Positions 55,481 to 64,000 of a stretch of 64,000 nt of DNA are shown here, piece by piece. Every line of letters begins with the position of its first letter. The stretch's first letter is position 1. Both the position numbers and the translations under genes were made by a program. A model generated the notes under the pieces. That model ran no database searches and was not told the DNA's origin. It was given only the letters and a program-made list of their open reading frames with translations. Source of the stretch: Candidatus Bathyarchaeota archaeon (GTDB lineage: Archaea; Thermoproteota; Bathyarchaeia; TCS64); assembly GCA_018652685.1 (NCBI GenBank), contig JABIBQ010000028.1:62001-126000 (forward strand), read 5' to 3'.

Positions 55481-56442
55481 AAACAATGGGAAAAATAATA
55501 GACATACACATACACCTGACCCCACACAGGTTCAGCGAGGTCGCGTTAACCGGTAAGGATTGGTACGGGATGACCGCTGAGGACGGGGAGCTGGATAATC
55601 CAAAGAACCTCTGGACCACCGAGCGTAGGATCGAGGAGATGGACAGGATTGGGCTGGACACACAGATGGTCTCACCCACGGATGTGTTCTACCAGTACAA
55701 CCAGGAGCCCGAGGTTACGGCCAAGATAGCATCGGAGTGCAACGAGGAGATATCAGAGTTATCACGGGGCCACCCAGACCGATTCATGGGGCTAGGGACG
55801 CTCCCAATGCAGGATATCCCGCTTGCGTTAACCGAGATGGAGAAGGGAATGACGAAACTCGGGTTGAAGGGCTTCATGATCGATGACCATGTCAATGGGT
55901 TGACGTACGATGACCCAGCCTTCGAACCATTCTGGTCTCTAGCCGAGAGACTTGGAGTATTCATTCTAATACACCAGTACGGGCCAACCGTTACCGAGAT
56001 AAGGACAAGGAAATATTTCCTGCACAACACCGTTGGCAACCTAGTTGACAGGACCCTGACCTACGGGTGTCTTGTTGGTGGTGGAGTTATGGACAGGCAT
56101 CCTGACCTCAAGATTTGTCTGGGGCACGCGGGTGGCTACGTGCCGTTCGCGGTTGACAGGATGGACAAGGGCTGGGAGATGTTCCCAAAATACAGGGGGG
56201 AGACTGAGAAGCCCCCGAGCACCTATCTTGACAGGTTCTACTATGACACGACCACTTTCACTGACAGGAACTTGCGTTTCCTTGTTGACATGGTGGGTGC
56301 TGAACGGGTTGTCCTTGGCACTGACTGGCCTGCGCCAATGGCCGTGGTTGATCCAGTGAACGTCATAAAGAACTCTGCTGTACTCGATGAAGCAGAGAAA
56401 TCTGCTATTCTCTGGGGAAACATGGAAAAAGTCCTCGATTGA
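55477..56442 (+). CDS. amidohydrolase (ACMSD/amidohydrolase-2 family)
   Basis: A 321-residue metal-dependent hydrolase or decarboxylase: IIDIHIHLTPHRF (metal histidines), GLDTQMVSPTD, LGLKGFMIDDHVNGL, the third ligand CLGHAGGYVPFAVDRM and LGTDWPAPM (catalytic aspartate). Known members decarboxylate aromatic acids (ACMSD type) or hydrolyse lactones. The start is GTG 55477, overlapping the M20 stop; ATG 55486 is also open. Confidence 0.85.
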   Translation: MKTMGKIIDIHIHLTPHRFSEVALTGKDWYGMTAEDGELDNPKNLWTTERRIEEMDRIGLDTQMVSPTDVFYQYNQEPEVTAKIASECNEEISELSRGHPDRFMGLGTLPMQDIPLALTEMEKGMTKLGLKGFMIDDHVNGLTYDDPAFEPFWSLAERLGVFILIHQYGPTVTEIRTRKYFLHNTVGNLVDRTLTYGCLVGGGVMDRHPDLKICLGHAGGYVPFAVDRMDKGWEMFPKYRGETEKPPSTYLDRFYYDTTTFTDRNLRFLVDMVGAERVVLGTDWPAPMAVVDPVNVIKNSAVLDEAEKSAILWGNMEKVLD

Positions 56443-56509
56443 GCCACTTTCTTTACTAATGAAAGGCATTATCTGTTAAAGTGCCCTGTTTGTACCGGGG
56501 GTCAAACCG

Positions 56510-57601
56510 ATGAGCCATGAGAAGTTAACCCGATTCGGGTATGCTCTTGTCAATCAAGAGAAGGCAAGAGTCATAATTGAACCCAACCAGAGGGCATCCG
56601 GTTACTGGTTTGGGGGAGGAAATATGTCTCAACACGAGGACCTCCTCTACCTAGTGGGTCGATACAGGAACGCCGGTGACTCACGGAAAGGTCTGGGTTT
56701 AGGTGAGAGGGGGCTTGAGCTAGCTGTGTTCAGGTCAGAGGACGCGGGTTACACCTTTGACAAAGTAATCTCACTCTCAAAGAACGACCTGGCAGGGATG
56801 GATGAGGAGGGCAGGGCCGTGAAATCCATCGAGGGCTCCACCCTGAGCTTTACCCCTGACGGCGTGGAGCTGTACGTCTCCTCCGAGAAGGCGCTTTCCT
56901 ATCCCGATGATATCGTTGAGTACCAGAAACCAGACACTGGTATCTGGACAATTGAATACTGCAAGGCAAGAGACGTGGAGTCGATATCGGAATGTACACT
57001 CAAGACGGTCCTCCGGTCTAGTGACCCACGATGGCTCCACCTGAAGGACCCGACAATCCACAAACTAGCAAATGGTGGCACAGTACTCGGCTTTGTCACG
57101 CACCCTTTCAGCTGGTCAAGTTCCAACACCGCCTACTGTTCTATCAACGAAAGGCGAGAACTCAATGAACCAGTTTTCAACTTCCTCCAGAGGGGGTTCA
57201 CATGGGACGTGGCCGTAAGCAGAGCCACTGCATGGCTCAACGTGCCCCGGGTTGGCAAATTCGCGGACGGTCCCAAGACCCTGATCTTCTACGATGGAGC
57301 CGAGTCGATGCGCGACCTGGATGAGCATAAGGAGGCGCTGAAGAGACCCCGTGGGTATTCCTGTGAAGAGCTGGGTGGACTGGCGGTCTCCGATGCTTCC
57401 GGAGTCGGGGACATCCAGAGACTCTCAGTCAAGGAGCCCCTCTTCACCTCCCCCATGGGGACCGGTTGCAGCAGGTACGTTGACATTTTGGAGACAAGGG
57501 AAGGGTTCTACGCGACCTGGCAGCAGTCGCAGGATGACCAGTCCCAACCGCTGGTCATGAACTTCCTCAGCAGGGAGGACGCGGAAAAAATACTCTCCTA
57601 G
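56510..57601 (+). CDS. beta-propeller glycosidase-like protein
   Basis: A 363-residue protein with repeated strand patterns: LAVFRSEDAGYTFDK, RWLHLKDPTIHKLANGG and SPMGTGCSRYVDI are reminiscent of five-bladed propeller glycosidases (GH43/GH32/GH130 type), and RSEDAGYTF is also like an Asp-box. I cannot place catalytic residues. It lies after a GH3 enzyme and two hydrolases on the same strand, suggesting carbohydrate use. No signal peptide is visible. Confidence 0.5.
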   Translation: MSHEKLTRFGYALVNQEKARVIIEPNQRASGYWFGGGNMSQHEDLLYLVGRYRNAGDSRKGLGLGERGLELAVFRSEDAGYTFDKVISLSKNDLAGMDEEGRAVKSIEGSTLSFTPDGVELYVSSEKALSYPDDIVEYQKPDTGIWTIEYCKARDVESISECTLKTVLRSSDPRWLHLKDPTIHKLANGGTVLGFVTHPFSWSSSNTAYCSINERRELNEPVFNFLQRGFTWDVAVSRATAWLNVPRVGKFADGPKTLIFYDGAESMRDLDEHKEALKRPRGYSCEELGGLAVSDASGVGDIQRLSVKEPLFTSPMGTGCSRYVDILETREGFYATWQQSQDDQSQPLVMNFLSREDAEKILS

Positions 57602-57837
57602 ATGAGCCCTCTTTGTGTGAGCACATCTCTCACGAGGCTCTCGGAGTAATTTGTTGTATAGTATTTTTGTTTACTCCGTGAGTAATACAACAGCCCAAGC
57701 TTCCTCCACCTTACGGAATTCTTGGAGGACACCATCTTGACGGGAGCGCCCTCCAGTATTGCCTTCGCGAATATGACGAGGTTCTCCACGATTATGTTGG
57801 TGTCACTGATCACGTCCAGACTCTCAACCATGCTCAT
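57598..57837 (-). CDS. small uncharacterised protein
   Basis: A 79-residue protein with a start rich in hydrophobic residues (VISDTNIIVENLVIFAKAIL, where the DTNIIVE is like a PIN-domain start but the rest is too short for that fold) and a strongly basic C-terminal half (WRKLGLLYYSRSKQKYYTTN). I recognise no family. A very good TATA box lies about 30 bases upstream, so expression is likely. The stop overlaps that of the propeller gene by four bases, convergent. Confidence 0.5.
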   Translation of the reverse strand: MSMVESLDVISDTNIIVENLVIFAKAILEGAPVKMVSSKNSVRWRKLGLLYYSRSKQKYYTTNYSESLVRDVLTQRGLI

Positions 57838-57864
57838 CGTCCTCTACCCTAAGCTGATGAAAAT

Positions 57865-57876
57865 GCATTATAAACC
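57865..57876 (-). promoter_or_regulatory. TATA box of the 79-residue gene
   Basis: GGTTTATAATGC on the minus strand lies about 28-39 bases before ATG 57837, predicting a transcription start very close to the start codon. Confidence 0.5.
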
Positions 57877-58031
57877 GTTTTTCAAGATTACACCCTAATT
57901 AGGTCATAATCTGATGCCAAATTATGGAGACCTTCTCCGCCTAATTTCCCCTGAGATCCAGGTGGCCTCTATTTACTGCAACACGATTAACTTTCTTATA
58001 CCCAAAACAACAGGTATCCTGAGAAAGCCCG

Positions 58032-59267
58032 TTGACCCGCATGATTGACAGATTGAGGAGAATCATACCAATTATCGCTATCCTGTTACTACCATTAACC
58101 GTCTACGCGGTTTTCTTCGAGTCTGGGCAGGATACCGCCAATTATAGTGAAGTATCAATCACCGAGAGCGATAACTGGAACACGTACAGGAACGACGTGC
58201 GTCACCAGGGAATCGCGCCACCTGACTCCACCGTGGGCTCCGGGCTGGAGCCTGAATGGAGGACCAAGAGGCTGAACTGGAGGGAGTACGGCGCATCAAA
58301 ATCCTCCCCGGCGGTGGACGATGAAAACCTGTACATCGGGCTCGATACCTGGAGCCTGGTGGCGGTTGACCGCGTGACTGGCCTGAAAAAGTGGAGGTTC
58401 ACCACCCGCTTCTCAAAGAACGGAATCCACGGCTCACCAACCATTGACCCTAGCAGGGGATACGTGTACATCGGTGGGTATGATGGTAGGCTCTACGCTG
58501 TGGACTGCGAGACGGGGAAACGCGTCTGGGGCTCCAACCTTGGGGACTTTATTGGCTCTTCGCCGACCCTGTACAACGGTACGGTGTACATCGGGGTGGA
58601 GATGAAGGAGCCAGCTGGTTACATCGTCGGGGTTGACGCCGATACCGGGGAGGAGGTCTTCAGGAGCGATAAGTTCGGGAACCACCCCCACAGCACGCCC
58701 ACCATTGACCCTGATTCAGGGGTTATCTTCATCGGAGAGAACGACGGGTACCTCCACTGTTACTGGATGGGCAACCAGACCGAGCGGTGGCGGTTCAAGA
58801 CGGGAGGGGACATCAAGACCACTGCCTCAGTCAGCGATGGCATGGCGTACATCACATCGTGGGACGGGAGCCTCTACTCCATCAATATCACCACGGGGAT
58901 TTCCAGGTGGTCGTTCAGTACCCGGACTTCCAGCATGTCGTCGCCAACGGTAAACGCGGAGTCCGGGTTGATATATTTCGGTGACCACGCTGGGTACGTT
59001 TACGCGGTTAACTCGTCGAACGGTGATAAAGTCTGGAAGTTCAGGACAGGAGATTCAATCCTGTCGTCGCCGACACTAGTCAAGTCAACCGACACGGTCA
59101 TAATCGGCTCAAATGACGGGAACGTCTACCTGCTGGACGCGGTGAGCAGTGAATTGAAGCAAAAGATACCCCTCCTCTCCGGGTTATCAGGCGTCCCCGT
59201 TGCGGTTGGTGACCACCTGTACGTTTTCGACAACCTGGGGTACCTATACTCGTTCAGGATGGGTTAG
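58032..59267 (+). CDS. membrane-anchored PQQ-like beta-propeller protein
   Basis: A 411-residue protein. An N-terminal membrane or signal helix (IPIIAILLLPLTVYAVFF) leads to at least seven repeats of the pyrrolo-quinoline-quinone type, with blades such as YVYIGGYDGRLYAVDCETG, GVIFIGENDGYLHCY and LIYFGDHAGYVYAVNSSNG. This BamB-like propeller fold binds partner proteins rather than PQQ itself. It faces the outside of the cell membrane. Start is TTG 58032 or ATG 58041; a TTTCTTATACCC box lies about 30 bases upstream. Confidence 0.85.
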   Translation: MTRMIDRLRRIIPIIAILLLPLTVYAVFFESGQDTANYSEVSITESDNWNTYRNDVRHQGIAPPDSTVGSGLEPEWRTKRLNWREYGASKSSPAVDDENLYIGLDTWSLVAVDRVTGLKKWRFTTRFSKNGIHGSPTIDPSRGYVYIGGYDGRLYAVDCETGKRVWGSNLGDFIGSSPTLYNGTVYIGVEMKEPAGYIVGVDADTGEEVFRSDKFGNHPHSTPTIDPDSGVIFIGENDGYLHCYWMGNQTERWRFKTGGDIKTTASVSDGMAYITSWDGSLYSINITTGISRWSFSTRTSSMSSPTVNAESGLIYFGDHAGYVYAVNSSNGDKVWKFRTGDSILSSPTLVKSTDTVIIGSNDGNVYLLDAVSSELKQKIPLLSGLSGVPVAVGDHLYVFDNLGYLYSFRMG

Positions 59268-59295
59268 AAAAGGAAGTTGGGGTGCTCGCGCCCTA

Positions 59296-60216
59296 TCAAT
59301 CGACGTACCAGTTGTCCGGGATGTCCAGTTCCATGAACTCGGTCTTTGCCTTCTCAAGCATCTCTGGCTTCGCAGGTGTCTGCGGCCCCCTAACCCTGAG
59401 GTCCATGTCCGCCCCCCTGATCTTCCATATTGCCTTGTGATAACCAGCGAAGCTGGTGCCCACAAAGTTCCTGTCGATGATCTCGAACATCTTCAAAATC
59501 CTCTCGTGATAGTGCATGGTCTTCTCGGTGTCGCCCTTCTCGAATGAGTCCTTCAGCCCGTGTATCAGGTGTGGGAACGACTGGTACTGTGCGATGAGTG
59601 CGCCGTGGGCACCATGGCTGAGGAATGACAGGTACACCGCCGGGTTCCCGATGAATATGGAGATCTTCTTCCTGCACCTGTAGATGATCTTGGCGAACCT
59701 GTCGTTGTCAAAGTCGTCTTCCTTGTACGAGACGATGTTCTCAAAGTTGTCCGCCAGCCTCTCGATGACGCCCGGGGACATGGTTCGGCCAAGTCCTGGG
59801 TTGTTGTACATCAGGATGGGAATATCCACCTTGGTCGCGATCTTCTCGAAGTAGCCGTACGTCTCCTTGTCTGTTGTGTTGAATAGTAGCGGGTGGCTGA
59901 GCATGACGCCGTCGCAGCCCACATCGAGCGCCTGCTGCGTAAACATCAGTGACTCCTTGGTACTGATTGCCCCCGTCCCTGCAAGGATGGGGACCCTGCC
60001 GTTTGCCTGGTCGAGCACAATCTCCCATATCTGCTTCCTTTCCTCGTGGAGCAGGTGCGGGAACTCGCCCGTGGCACCAGTGGGAACCAGCGCGCTAACC
60101 CCGTCCGTGATTAGTTTCTCAGTGATCTGCCGGAGGGATGCCTCGTCAACCTCGTCCTTCTTGTTGAATGGAGTAACCGGGAGGCAAAGAATTCCCTCAA
60201 AACTGTCTTTCTTCAT
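59296..60216 (-). CDS. DapA family lyase, second copy
   Basis: A 306-residue aldolase of the dihydrodipicolinate synthase superfamily: VPTGATGEFPHLLHEERKQI (pyruvate loop), LMYNNPGLGRTMSPG (catalytic tyrosine) and NIVSYKEDDFDNDRF (Schiff-base lysine). It is clearly distinct from the copy at 39544. The last gene of a four-gene minus-strand run (YVTN propeller, BKACE, hydroxyacyl-CoA dehydrogenase, this one), so its aldol substrate may belong to that pathway. Confidence 0.83.
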   Translation of the reverse strand: MKKDSFEGILCLPVTPFNKKDEVDEASLRQITEKLITDGVSALVPTGATGEFPHLLHEERKQIWEIVLDQANGRVPILAGTGAISTKESLMFTQQALDVGCDGVMLSHPLLFNTTDKETYGYFEKIATKVDIPILMYNNPGLGRTMSPGVIERLADNFENIVSYKEDDFDNDRFAKIIYRCRKKISIFIGNPAVYLSFLSHGAHGALIAQYQSFPHLIHGLKDSFEKGDTEKTMHYHERILKMFEIIDRNFVGTSFAGYHKAIWKIRGADMDLRVRGPQTPAKPEMLEKAKTEFMELDIPDNWYVD

Positions 60217-60262
60217 GATCCATATGGTGATTTTTGGATATTTAATGTAGGCGCGTGCAGTT

Positions 60263-61162
60263 TTATTCTTCCCTGATCAGCCACCCCGACTCCCTGTACT
60301 CGGGGTCTGGGTAGGTGTAGAAGCCCTTCCCCGTCTTCACCCCCAGCTCGCCCTTGCTGATCCTTTCGAGCAGCACCTCTGGGGGCAGATCCTTCGAGTC
60401 ACCTGATTCACCGTAGTAGACCATCTCAATATCTCTCACCACGTCTAGCCCGACCCGGTCCATGAGTCCAAATGGCCCCATGTCGGTGCCGTAGAGGCTC
60501 ATCCACGCCCGGTCAACGTCCTCGAAAGAGGCCACGCCCTCATCCAGCACCGTGAGGCTCTCCTTCTTAATGGCCCGCCAGACCCTGTTGAAGATGAATC
60601 CCGTGCTCTCCTTGAGCACGATGAGGGGCTTGACTCCTATGCTGTAGCTGAACTTCCTCGCCGCCTCCATGGCTTCATCAGTCGTGCTTGTCCCCCTCAT
60701 GAGTTCCAGAATCCTCCTCCTCCAGGGGTGCGAGTAAAAGTGCATGTTCAACACCCTCTCAGGGTGCCGGGTCGCCCCCTCGATCTTTGATACCTTGATG
60801 CTGCTGCTGTTGGTGGCAAGCACCACGCCTGGTTCGCATAACTCGTCCAGCTTCTTGAAGACCTCGCGCTTCACGTCAAGCCGCTCGACAACGGCCTCGA
60901 TCACAAGCTCTGCTCCCTGGACTGCGTCCGCCAGGTCAACCGTGTAGGACATCCTGCCCTTGATGGCCTCTCCTTCTTGCTCGCTGATGTTACCCTCTGT
61001 TATCCACTCCTGGACATAACCATTCACCGCTTTCTTTGAGCCACTCAACGCCTCGGCCGAGAGGTCCTGCATAGATACTTTGTACCCCGATTTCGCACTT
61101 AGTACGCCTATCTGGGTGCCGAGGTACCCCGAGCCGACTACACAAACCTTGGAAACAACCAT
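60263..61162 (-). CDS. 3-hydroxyacyl-CoA dehydrogenase family protein
   Basis: A 299-residue NAD-binding enzyme: CVVGSGYLGTQIGVLSAKSG (Rossmann loop), LATNSSSIKVSKIEG (catalytic serine), and MHFYSHPWRRRILELM (catalytic histidine; the family's usual asparagine-proline is His-Pro here). Lengths and the neighbouring BKACE gene fit carnitine dehydrogenase-like or beta-hydroxyacid dehydrogenases, which oxidise a beta-hydroxy acid to the beta-keto acid that BKACE cleaves. Classical fatty-acid use is the alternative. Confidence 0.8.
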   Translation of the reverse strand: MVVSKVCVVGSGYLGTQIGVLSAKSGYKVSMQDLSAEALSGSKKAVNGYVQEWITEGNISEQEGEAIKGRMSYTVDLADAVQGAELVIEAVVERLDVKREVFKKLDELCEPGVVLATNSSSIKVSKIEGATRHPERVLNMHFYSHPWRRRILELMRGTSTTDEAMEAARKFSYSIGVKPLIVLKESTGFIFNRVWRAIKKESLTVLDEGVASFEDVDRAWMSLYGTDMGPFGLMDRVGLDVVRDIEMVYYGESGDSKDLPPEVLLERISKGELGVKTGKGFYTYPDPEYRESGWLIREE

Positions 61163-61203
61163 CCTAGTATGAAGGCGCTGGGATGAGTTGATTAAATCAT
61201 GGG

Positions 61204-62067
61204 TTACTTTAACCCGAGAATCAAGCGTGCCTCATCGGGGGACGCGATGGGCCTCTCCAGCTCCCTCGCTATGTTGGCAGCCTTTTTCACAAGGTCTGCG
61301 TTGCTCTTTGCAAGCTCGCCCCTGCGCAGGAACACGTTGTCCTCGAAACCGACCCTGACGTGGCCTCCCATGACAGTTGCTATGGTCGCCATTGGTATCT
61401 GGTGTCGTCCCAGTGCGCAGACGCTCCATGTCCAGTCCTCCGGAAGCAGGTCAACGCAGTATTGCAGCATCCTGGGAGTTGGTAAGAATCCTGTTCGCCC
61501 AACCATGACGAACTGGACGTGCAGTGGCTCTGGCACTATGCCCTTCGCCGCGATCTGCTTGCAGATGTTTATCATGCCGGTGTCGTACACCTCATGCTCG
61601 GGCTTGACGCCCTGCTTCACCATGTACCCGCACCACCGCTCCAGCATCCTCACCGTGTTCAGGAATATCTCGCCCGTGGGGTGCTCCGCCCACCGGTTCA
61701 TGGTTCCCATGTTGAGGCTCATCATCTCCGAGCCCAGCAGGCACCTGGCCTCAACGAGCCTGTCCCAGACATCAGGGGGGTTACCCACCCTGCCGCCTCC
61801 CGTGGTGAGGTTGATTACCGCATCCACCTCCTCGCGTATCCTCTCGACGTACTCCGCCATCAACGGGTTGGGATCACCGCTGAAAGCCTCCCCTGTCAGC
61901 GGGTCCTTGGCGTGGAGGTGGACCACGCTTGCACCCGCATCCACACACGCAACGACCTCCGCCACTATCTCGTCCACGGTGCTTGGGACATATGGGGTGG
62001 TGGCCTTTGACACGTACTCCCCTCCCGTCACTGCCGATGTTATGATGAGCTTTTCCAATTCAATCAA
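61204..62067 (-). CDS. beta-keto acid cleavage enzyme (BKACE, DUF849)
   Basis: A 287-residue zinc TIM-barrel enzyme. Zinc histidines are in ASVVHLHAKDPLTGEAF; the catalytic aspartate/glutamate region is VRVGFEDNVFLRRGELAKSN. BKACE enzymes condense a beta-keto acid with acetyl-CoA to yield acetoacetate and a new CoA ester; known substrates include 3-dehydrocarnitine and 3-keto-5-aminohexanoate. The dehydrogenase immediately downstream could supply the keto acid. Which acid is used cannot be told. Confidence 0.87.
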   Translation of the reverse strand: MIELEKLIITSAVTGGEYVSKATTPYVPSTVDEIVAEVVACVDAGASVVHLHAKDPLTGEAFSGDPNPLMAEYVERIREEVDAVINLTTGGGRVGNPPDVWDRLVEARCLLGSEMMSLNMGTMNRWAEHPTGEIFLNTVRMLERWCGYMVKQGVKPEHEVYDTGMINICKQIAAKGIVPEPLHVQFVMVGRTGFLPTPRMLQYCVDLLPEDWTWSVCALGRHQIPMATIATVMGGHVRVGFEDNVFLRRGELAKSNADLVKKAANIARELERPIASPDEARLILGLK

Positions 62068-62125
62068 AAAACAGTTGGCTGACCTATGAGTTAACTTTTA
62101 TCACAGAATGTAGGGGAGGGTGGCG

Positions 62126-63025
62126 TTAGCATTCCTTGTAGAAGGCTACCCCGCAGCTCTTGCGGAGGTAGGCGTGGAGGGTCTGCGCCTCCTGGTCAAA
62201 CGAGACAGTGTGGCAGCCCTCCTCTGTGATAACCTCCTCAATAACCCTCATCTCCTTGATGTCCACGACCTGGACAGAGCCGGGTTTTGAGCTGGCGACG
62301 TAAAGCACCCCACGCTTCACGTTCAGCCACGCCACATCAGGGTTGGGGTGAATCTCCACCCTGGCCAGTACCCTCCTCTTCTCGATGTCAACCATGACAA
62401 GGGCTCCCCCGTCGCAGGCGATGTAGGCGATTCCTGTCTCCTCGTCTATGTCAACTCCATGGGGGCCGACCACGGGTATGGGTATAGTCACCTCAACGCT
62501 GGATGTCTCGGGGTCAATGATAGCCAGCTGGTCCGGATCATGGACGTTCACAACGTACCTATCCAAGGTGCTTGAGTACTTGCCCCATCGCGGCCTCCCC
62601 TGTAACGGGATTTCCCCCACGAGACTCCCATCAGCTGGGTCAACTATCCTCAGATGGTTGTCACCGACATCCGCTACCAGGAACCTGTGCCTTCGGCTGT
62701 CCCAGGCGAGGCCGTTTGGCTTGGACCCTACCTGAACCTCCCGAACAGTCTCACCCGTCTCCCCGTCCAGAACAAGGATTTTACCCGTTCCCCTTGAGGC
62801 CGCTATTACCCGCTTTTCAGCCTGACCACACACCACCCCGCTAGCCCCTGGGACGCCCGTGATCGTCTTGATGTGCACTCCCTTCCTGCCATTGTACACC
62901 TCCACCGTGCCGTTTCCCGTGTGGGCGACGAAGGAGAGGCCGCTCGCCTCGACAACGTCACCGTGATCGAACCCGCCTGATGGGTGGCTCGGTAAATCAA
63001 GGGTTTTGATGAGTTTGAGAACCAT
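62126..63025 (-). CDS. YVTN-type seven-bladed beta-propeller protein
   Basis: A 299-residue protein of six or seven YVTN-like repeats: GKILVLDGETGETVREVQVG, HLRIVDPADGSLVGEIPL, QLAIIDPETSSVEVTIPI, ALVMVDIEKRRVLARVEI, SVQVVDIKEMRVIEEVIT. No signal peptide on the preferred start, ATG 63025, which lies 25 bases after a TATTGATTAAG box; a longer frame to 63160 adds 45 residues without domain character. Such propellers bind ligands or proteins. It heads the catabolic run with BKACE, which suggests a binding or regulatory role there. Confidence 0.75.
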   Translation of the reverse strand: MVLKLIKTLDLPSHPSGGFDHGDVVEASGLSFVAHTGNGTVEVYNGRKGVHIKTITGVPGASGVVCGQAEKRVIAASRGTGKILVLDGETGETVREVQVGSKPNGLAWDSRRHRFLVADVGDNHLRIVDPADGSLVGEIPLQGRPRWGKYSSTLDRYVVNVHDPDQLAIIDPETSSVEVTIPIPVVGPHGVDIDEETGIAYIACDGGALVMVDIEKRRVLARVEIHPNPDVAWLNVKRGVLYVASSKPGSVQVVDIKEMRVIEEVITEEGCHTVSFDQEAQTLHAYLRKSCGVAFYKEC

Positions 63026-63178
63026 GAATATCCAAGGTCTGGTTCGCTTAATCAATATGTGGGGAAACTCAGAGACGAGGCGTGTGATCTGAATACCACA
63101 GCAAGCGTTTCTCACCCGTAAGTCTATATCACGATAGCACCATGTACCGGTGATTCGCAATCAGGTAGCCTAAACCAT

Positions 63179-64000
63179 ATGCAGTCCTTAAACGAGTTTG
63201 ACAGAGACGTTTGGATCCTACTAATAACAAGGGGAATCCGCTCCTTCAGCGCCGCCATACTATCCGTTTGCTTCACAATTTACATGAGCAAGCTTGGGGC
63301 AACCACGGTACAGCTGGGGATGATGTTCACTGGGATGGCGTTGTTCGCCGCTGTGAGAAGCCTTGGTGAGGGGCTGATTGCCGACCGTTTCGGCAGAAAA
63401 CCCGTCCTGCTGCTCACTTCCATCCTGATGACCGTTGGTGGGCTCATCTTTGCGGTGAGCCATGACCTCAGGTTACTCACTGTATCTGCTATAATATTCA
63501 ACGTGGGGAGGATGATACCGTACACTCCCGCTGAGCAGGCAATGCTGACCGAGAAGGTCTCCAGCGAAAACCGGACGACGGCATTCAGCGTCAACAGTTT
63601 CATAGGGACCATGGCGGGCGTGTTCGGGAGCTTCGCCGCCATCCTGCCTGACATCCTCCAGGGAAGGGGCGTGGTTGAGCTCGCGTCATATCAGCCGTTA
63701 TTCATAATATTCGCTATGAGCGGACTCGTATCCACCCTCTCCTTCCTCATGATCACTGAGACATACCAGAACAATATCGAAGACGAGTCAGTAGACGAGG
63801 AACTGATCACAGTTGACGAAAAATGGATCTTGTCACGCTGGTCCCTTGTACTGGCCCTAGACGTGATCGGCGGGAGCTTCATCATGAACTTTACCTCGTA
63901 CTGGTTCTACGTCAAGTTCGGGGTGGGGCTCGGCGAGATAGGCACCCTGTTCGGCCTCTCCAGAGTCATCGCCGCCGGGTCGTATTACCTAGGGCTAAAA
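63179..64000 (+). CDS. MFS transporter, C-terminally cut by the window edge
   Basis: An open frame from ATG 63179 to the last base, 274 codons. The protein has membrane helices and the MFS signature LIADRFGRKPVLLLTS (G-x-x-x-D-R-x-G-R-K) in the first cytoplasmic loop, followed by helices 3-8 and the start of the second half. The substrate is unknown. It is divergent from the YVTN propeller gene, with 153 bases between starts. Confidence 0.8.
   Translation, partial: MQSLNEFDRDVWILLITRGIRSFSAAILSVCFTIYMSKLGATTVQLGMMFTGMALFAAVRSLGEGLIADRFGRKPVLLLTSILMTVGGLIFAVSHDLRLLTVSAIIFNVGRMIPYTPAEQAMLTEKVSSENRTTAFSVNSFIGTMAGVFGSFAAILPDILQGRGVVELASYQPLFIIFAMSGLVSTLSFLMITETYQNNIEDESVDEELITVDEKWILSRWSLVLALDVIGGSFIMNFTSYWFYVKFGVGLGEIGTLFGLSRVIAAGSYYLGLK

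Noticed and set aside
61199-62089. A 296-residue plus-strand frame opposite the BKACE gene
   Set aside because: The minus-strand product has clear BKACE motifs; the opposite frame is a codon-bias shadow.

Overview
The window looks like a stretch of archaeal chromosome, of roughly even base composition with dense short operons. The archaeal signs are aIF5B next to ribosomal protein S6e, a VAT/Cdc48-type double AAA+ ATPase, an AglB/Stt3 oligosaccharyltransferase, and the dedicated enzymes of the archaeal modified mevalonate pathway (aconitase-X phosphomevalonate dehydratase plus a UbiD-type decarboxylase). Many genes also have TATA-like boxes about 25 bases before the start codon, implying leaderless transcripts, and TTG/GTG starts are frequent. 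I cannot place the lineage from sequence alone. All four tRNAs (Val-CAC, Thr-TGT, Thr-CGT, Asn-GTT) lie on the minus strand, appear intron-free and encode CCA. I found no IS element, integrase, CRISPR array or rRNA.

Layout. 1-7 kb: edge of an M24 peptidase, GNAT acetyltransferase, HD phosphohydrolase, small zinc finger, then the isoprenoid genes with a possible PAC3-like proteasome-chaperone protein and a COG3199 kinase. 7-18 kb: AglB, a THUMP-like methyltransferase, a PhoU/TrkA_C pair, S6e-aIF5B, an aminotransferase, and the protein-quality genes Cdc48 and Hsp20 facing an ACT-like gene that shares a promoter motif with Hsp20. 18-27 kb: MFS and DMT transporters, nitrilase, asparaginase-like hydrolase, Lrp regulator, branched-chain aminotransferase and dipeptidase, together suggesting use of amino acids and nitrogen compounds.

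27.1-30.5 kb holds the most interesting locus: a compact operon of a hinge-poor SMC ATPase with Smc5/6-like head motifs, an ScpA-like kleisin and a KITE/MAGE-like winged-helix protein. It looks like a complete minimal archaeal Smc5/6-type complex. A C2H2 zinc-finger protein with a histone-H1-like lysine tail lies close by.

31-49 kb: DUF362, SdpI-like, nitroreductase, OsmC, flavodoxin-like, a LacZ-type GH2 beta-galactosidase facing a DapA-family aldolase, dihydroorotase, a CoA-transferase, ThiL, dehydratase, ferritin and a membrane-anchored reductive-dehalogenase-like protein. 50-64 kb: carbohydrate and peptide catabolism (GH3, two M20 proteins of which one lacks key residues, amidohydrolase, beta-propellers) and a cluster (DapA-like, 3-hydroxyacyl-CoA dehydrogenase, BKACE, YVTN propeller) resembling carnitine or beta-hydroxyacid breakdown. 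The window ends inside an MFS transporter.
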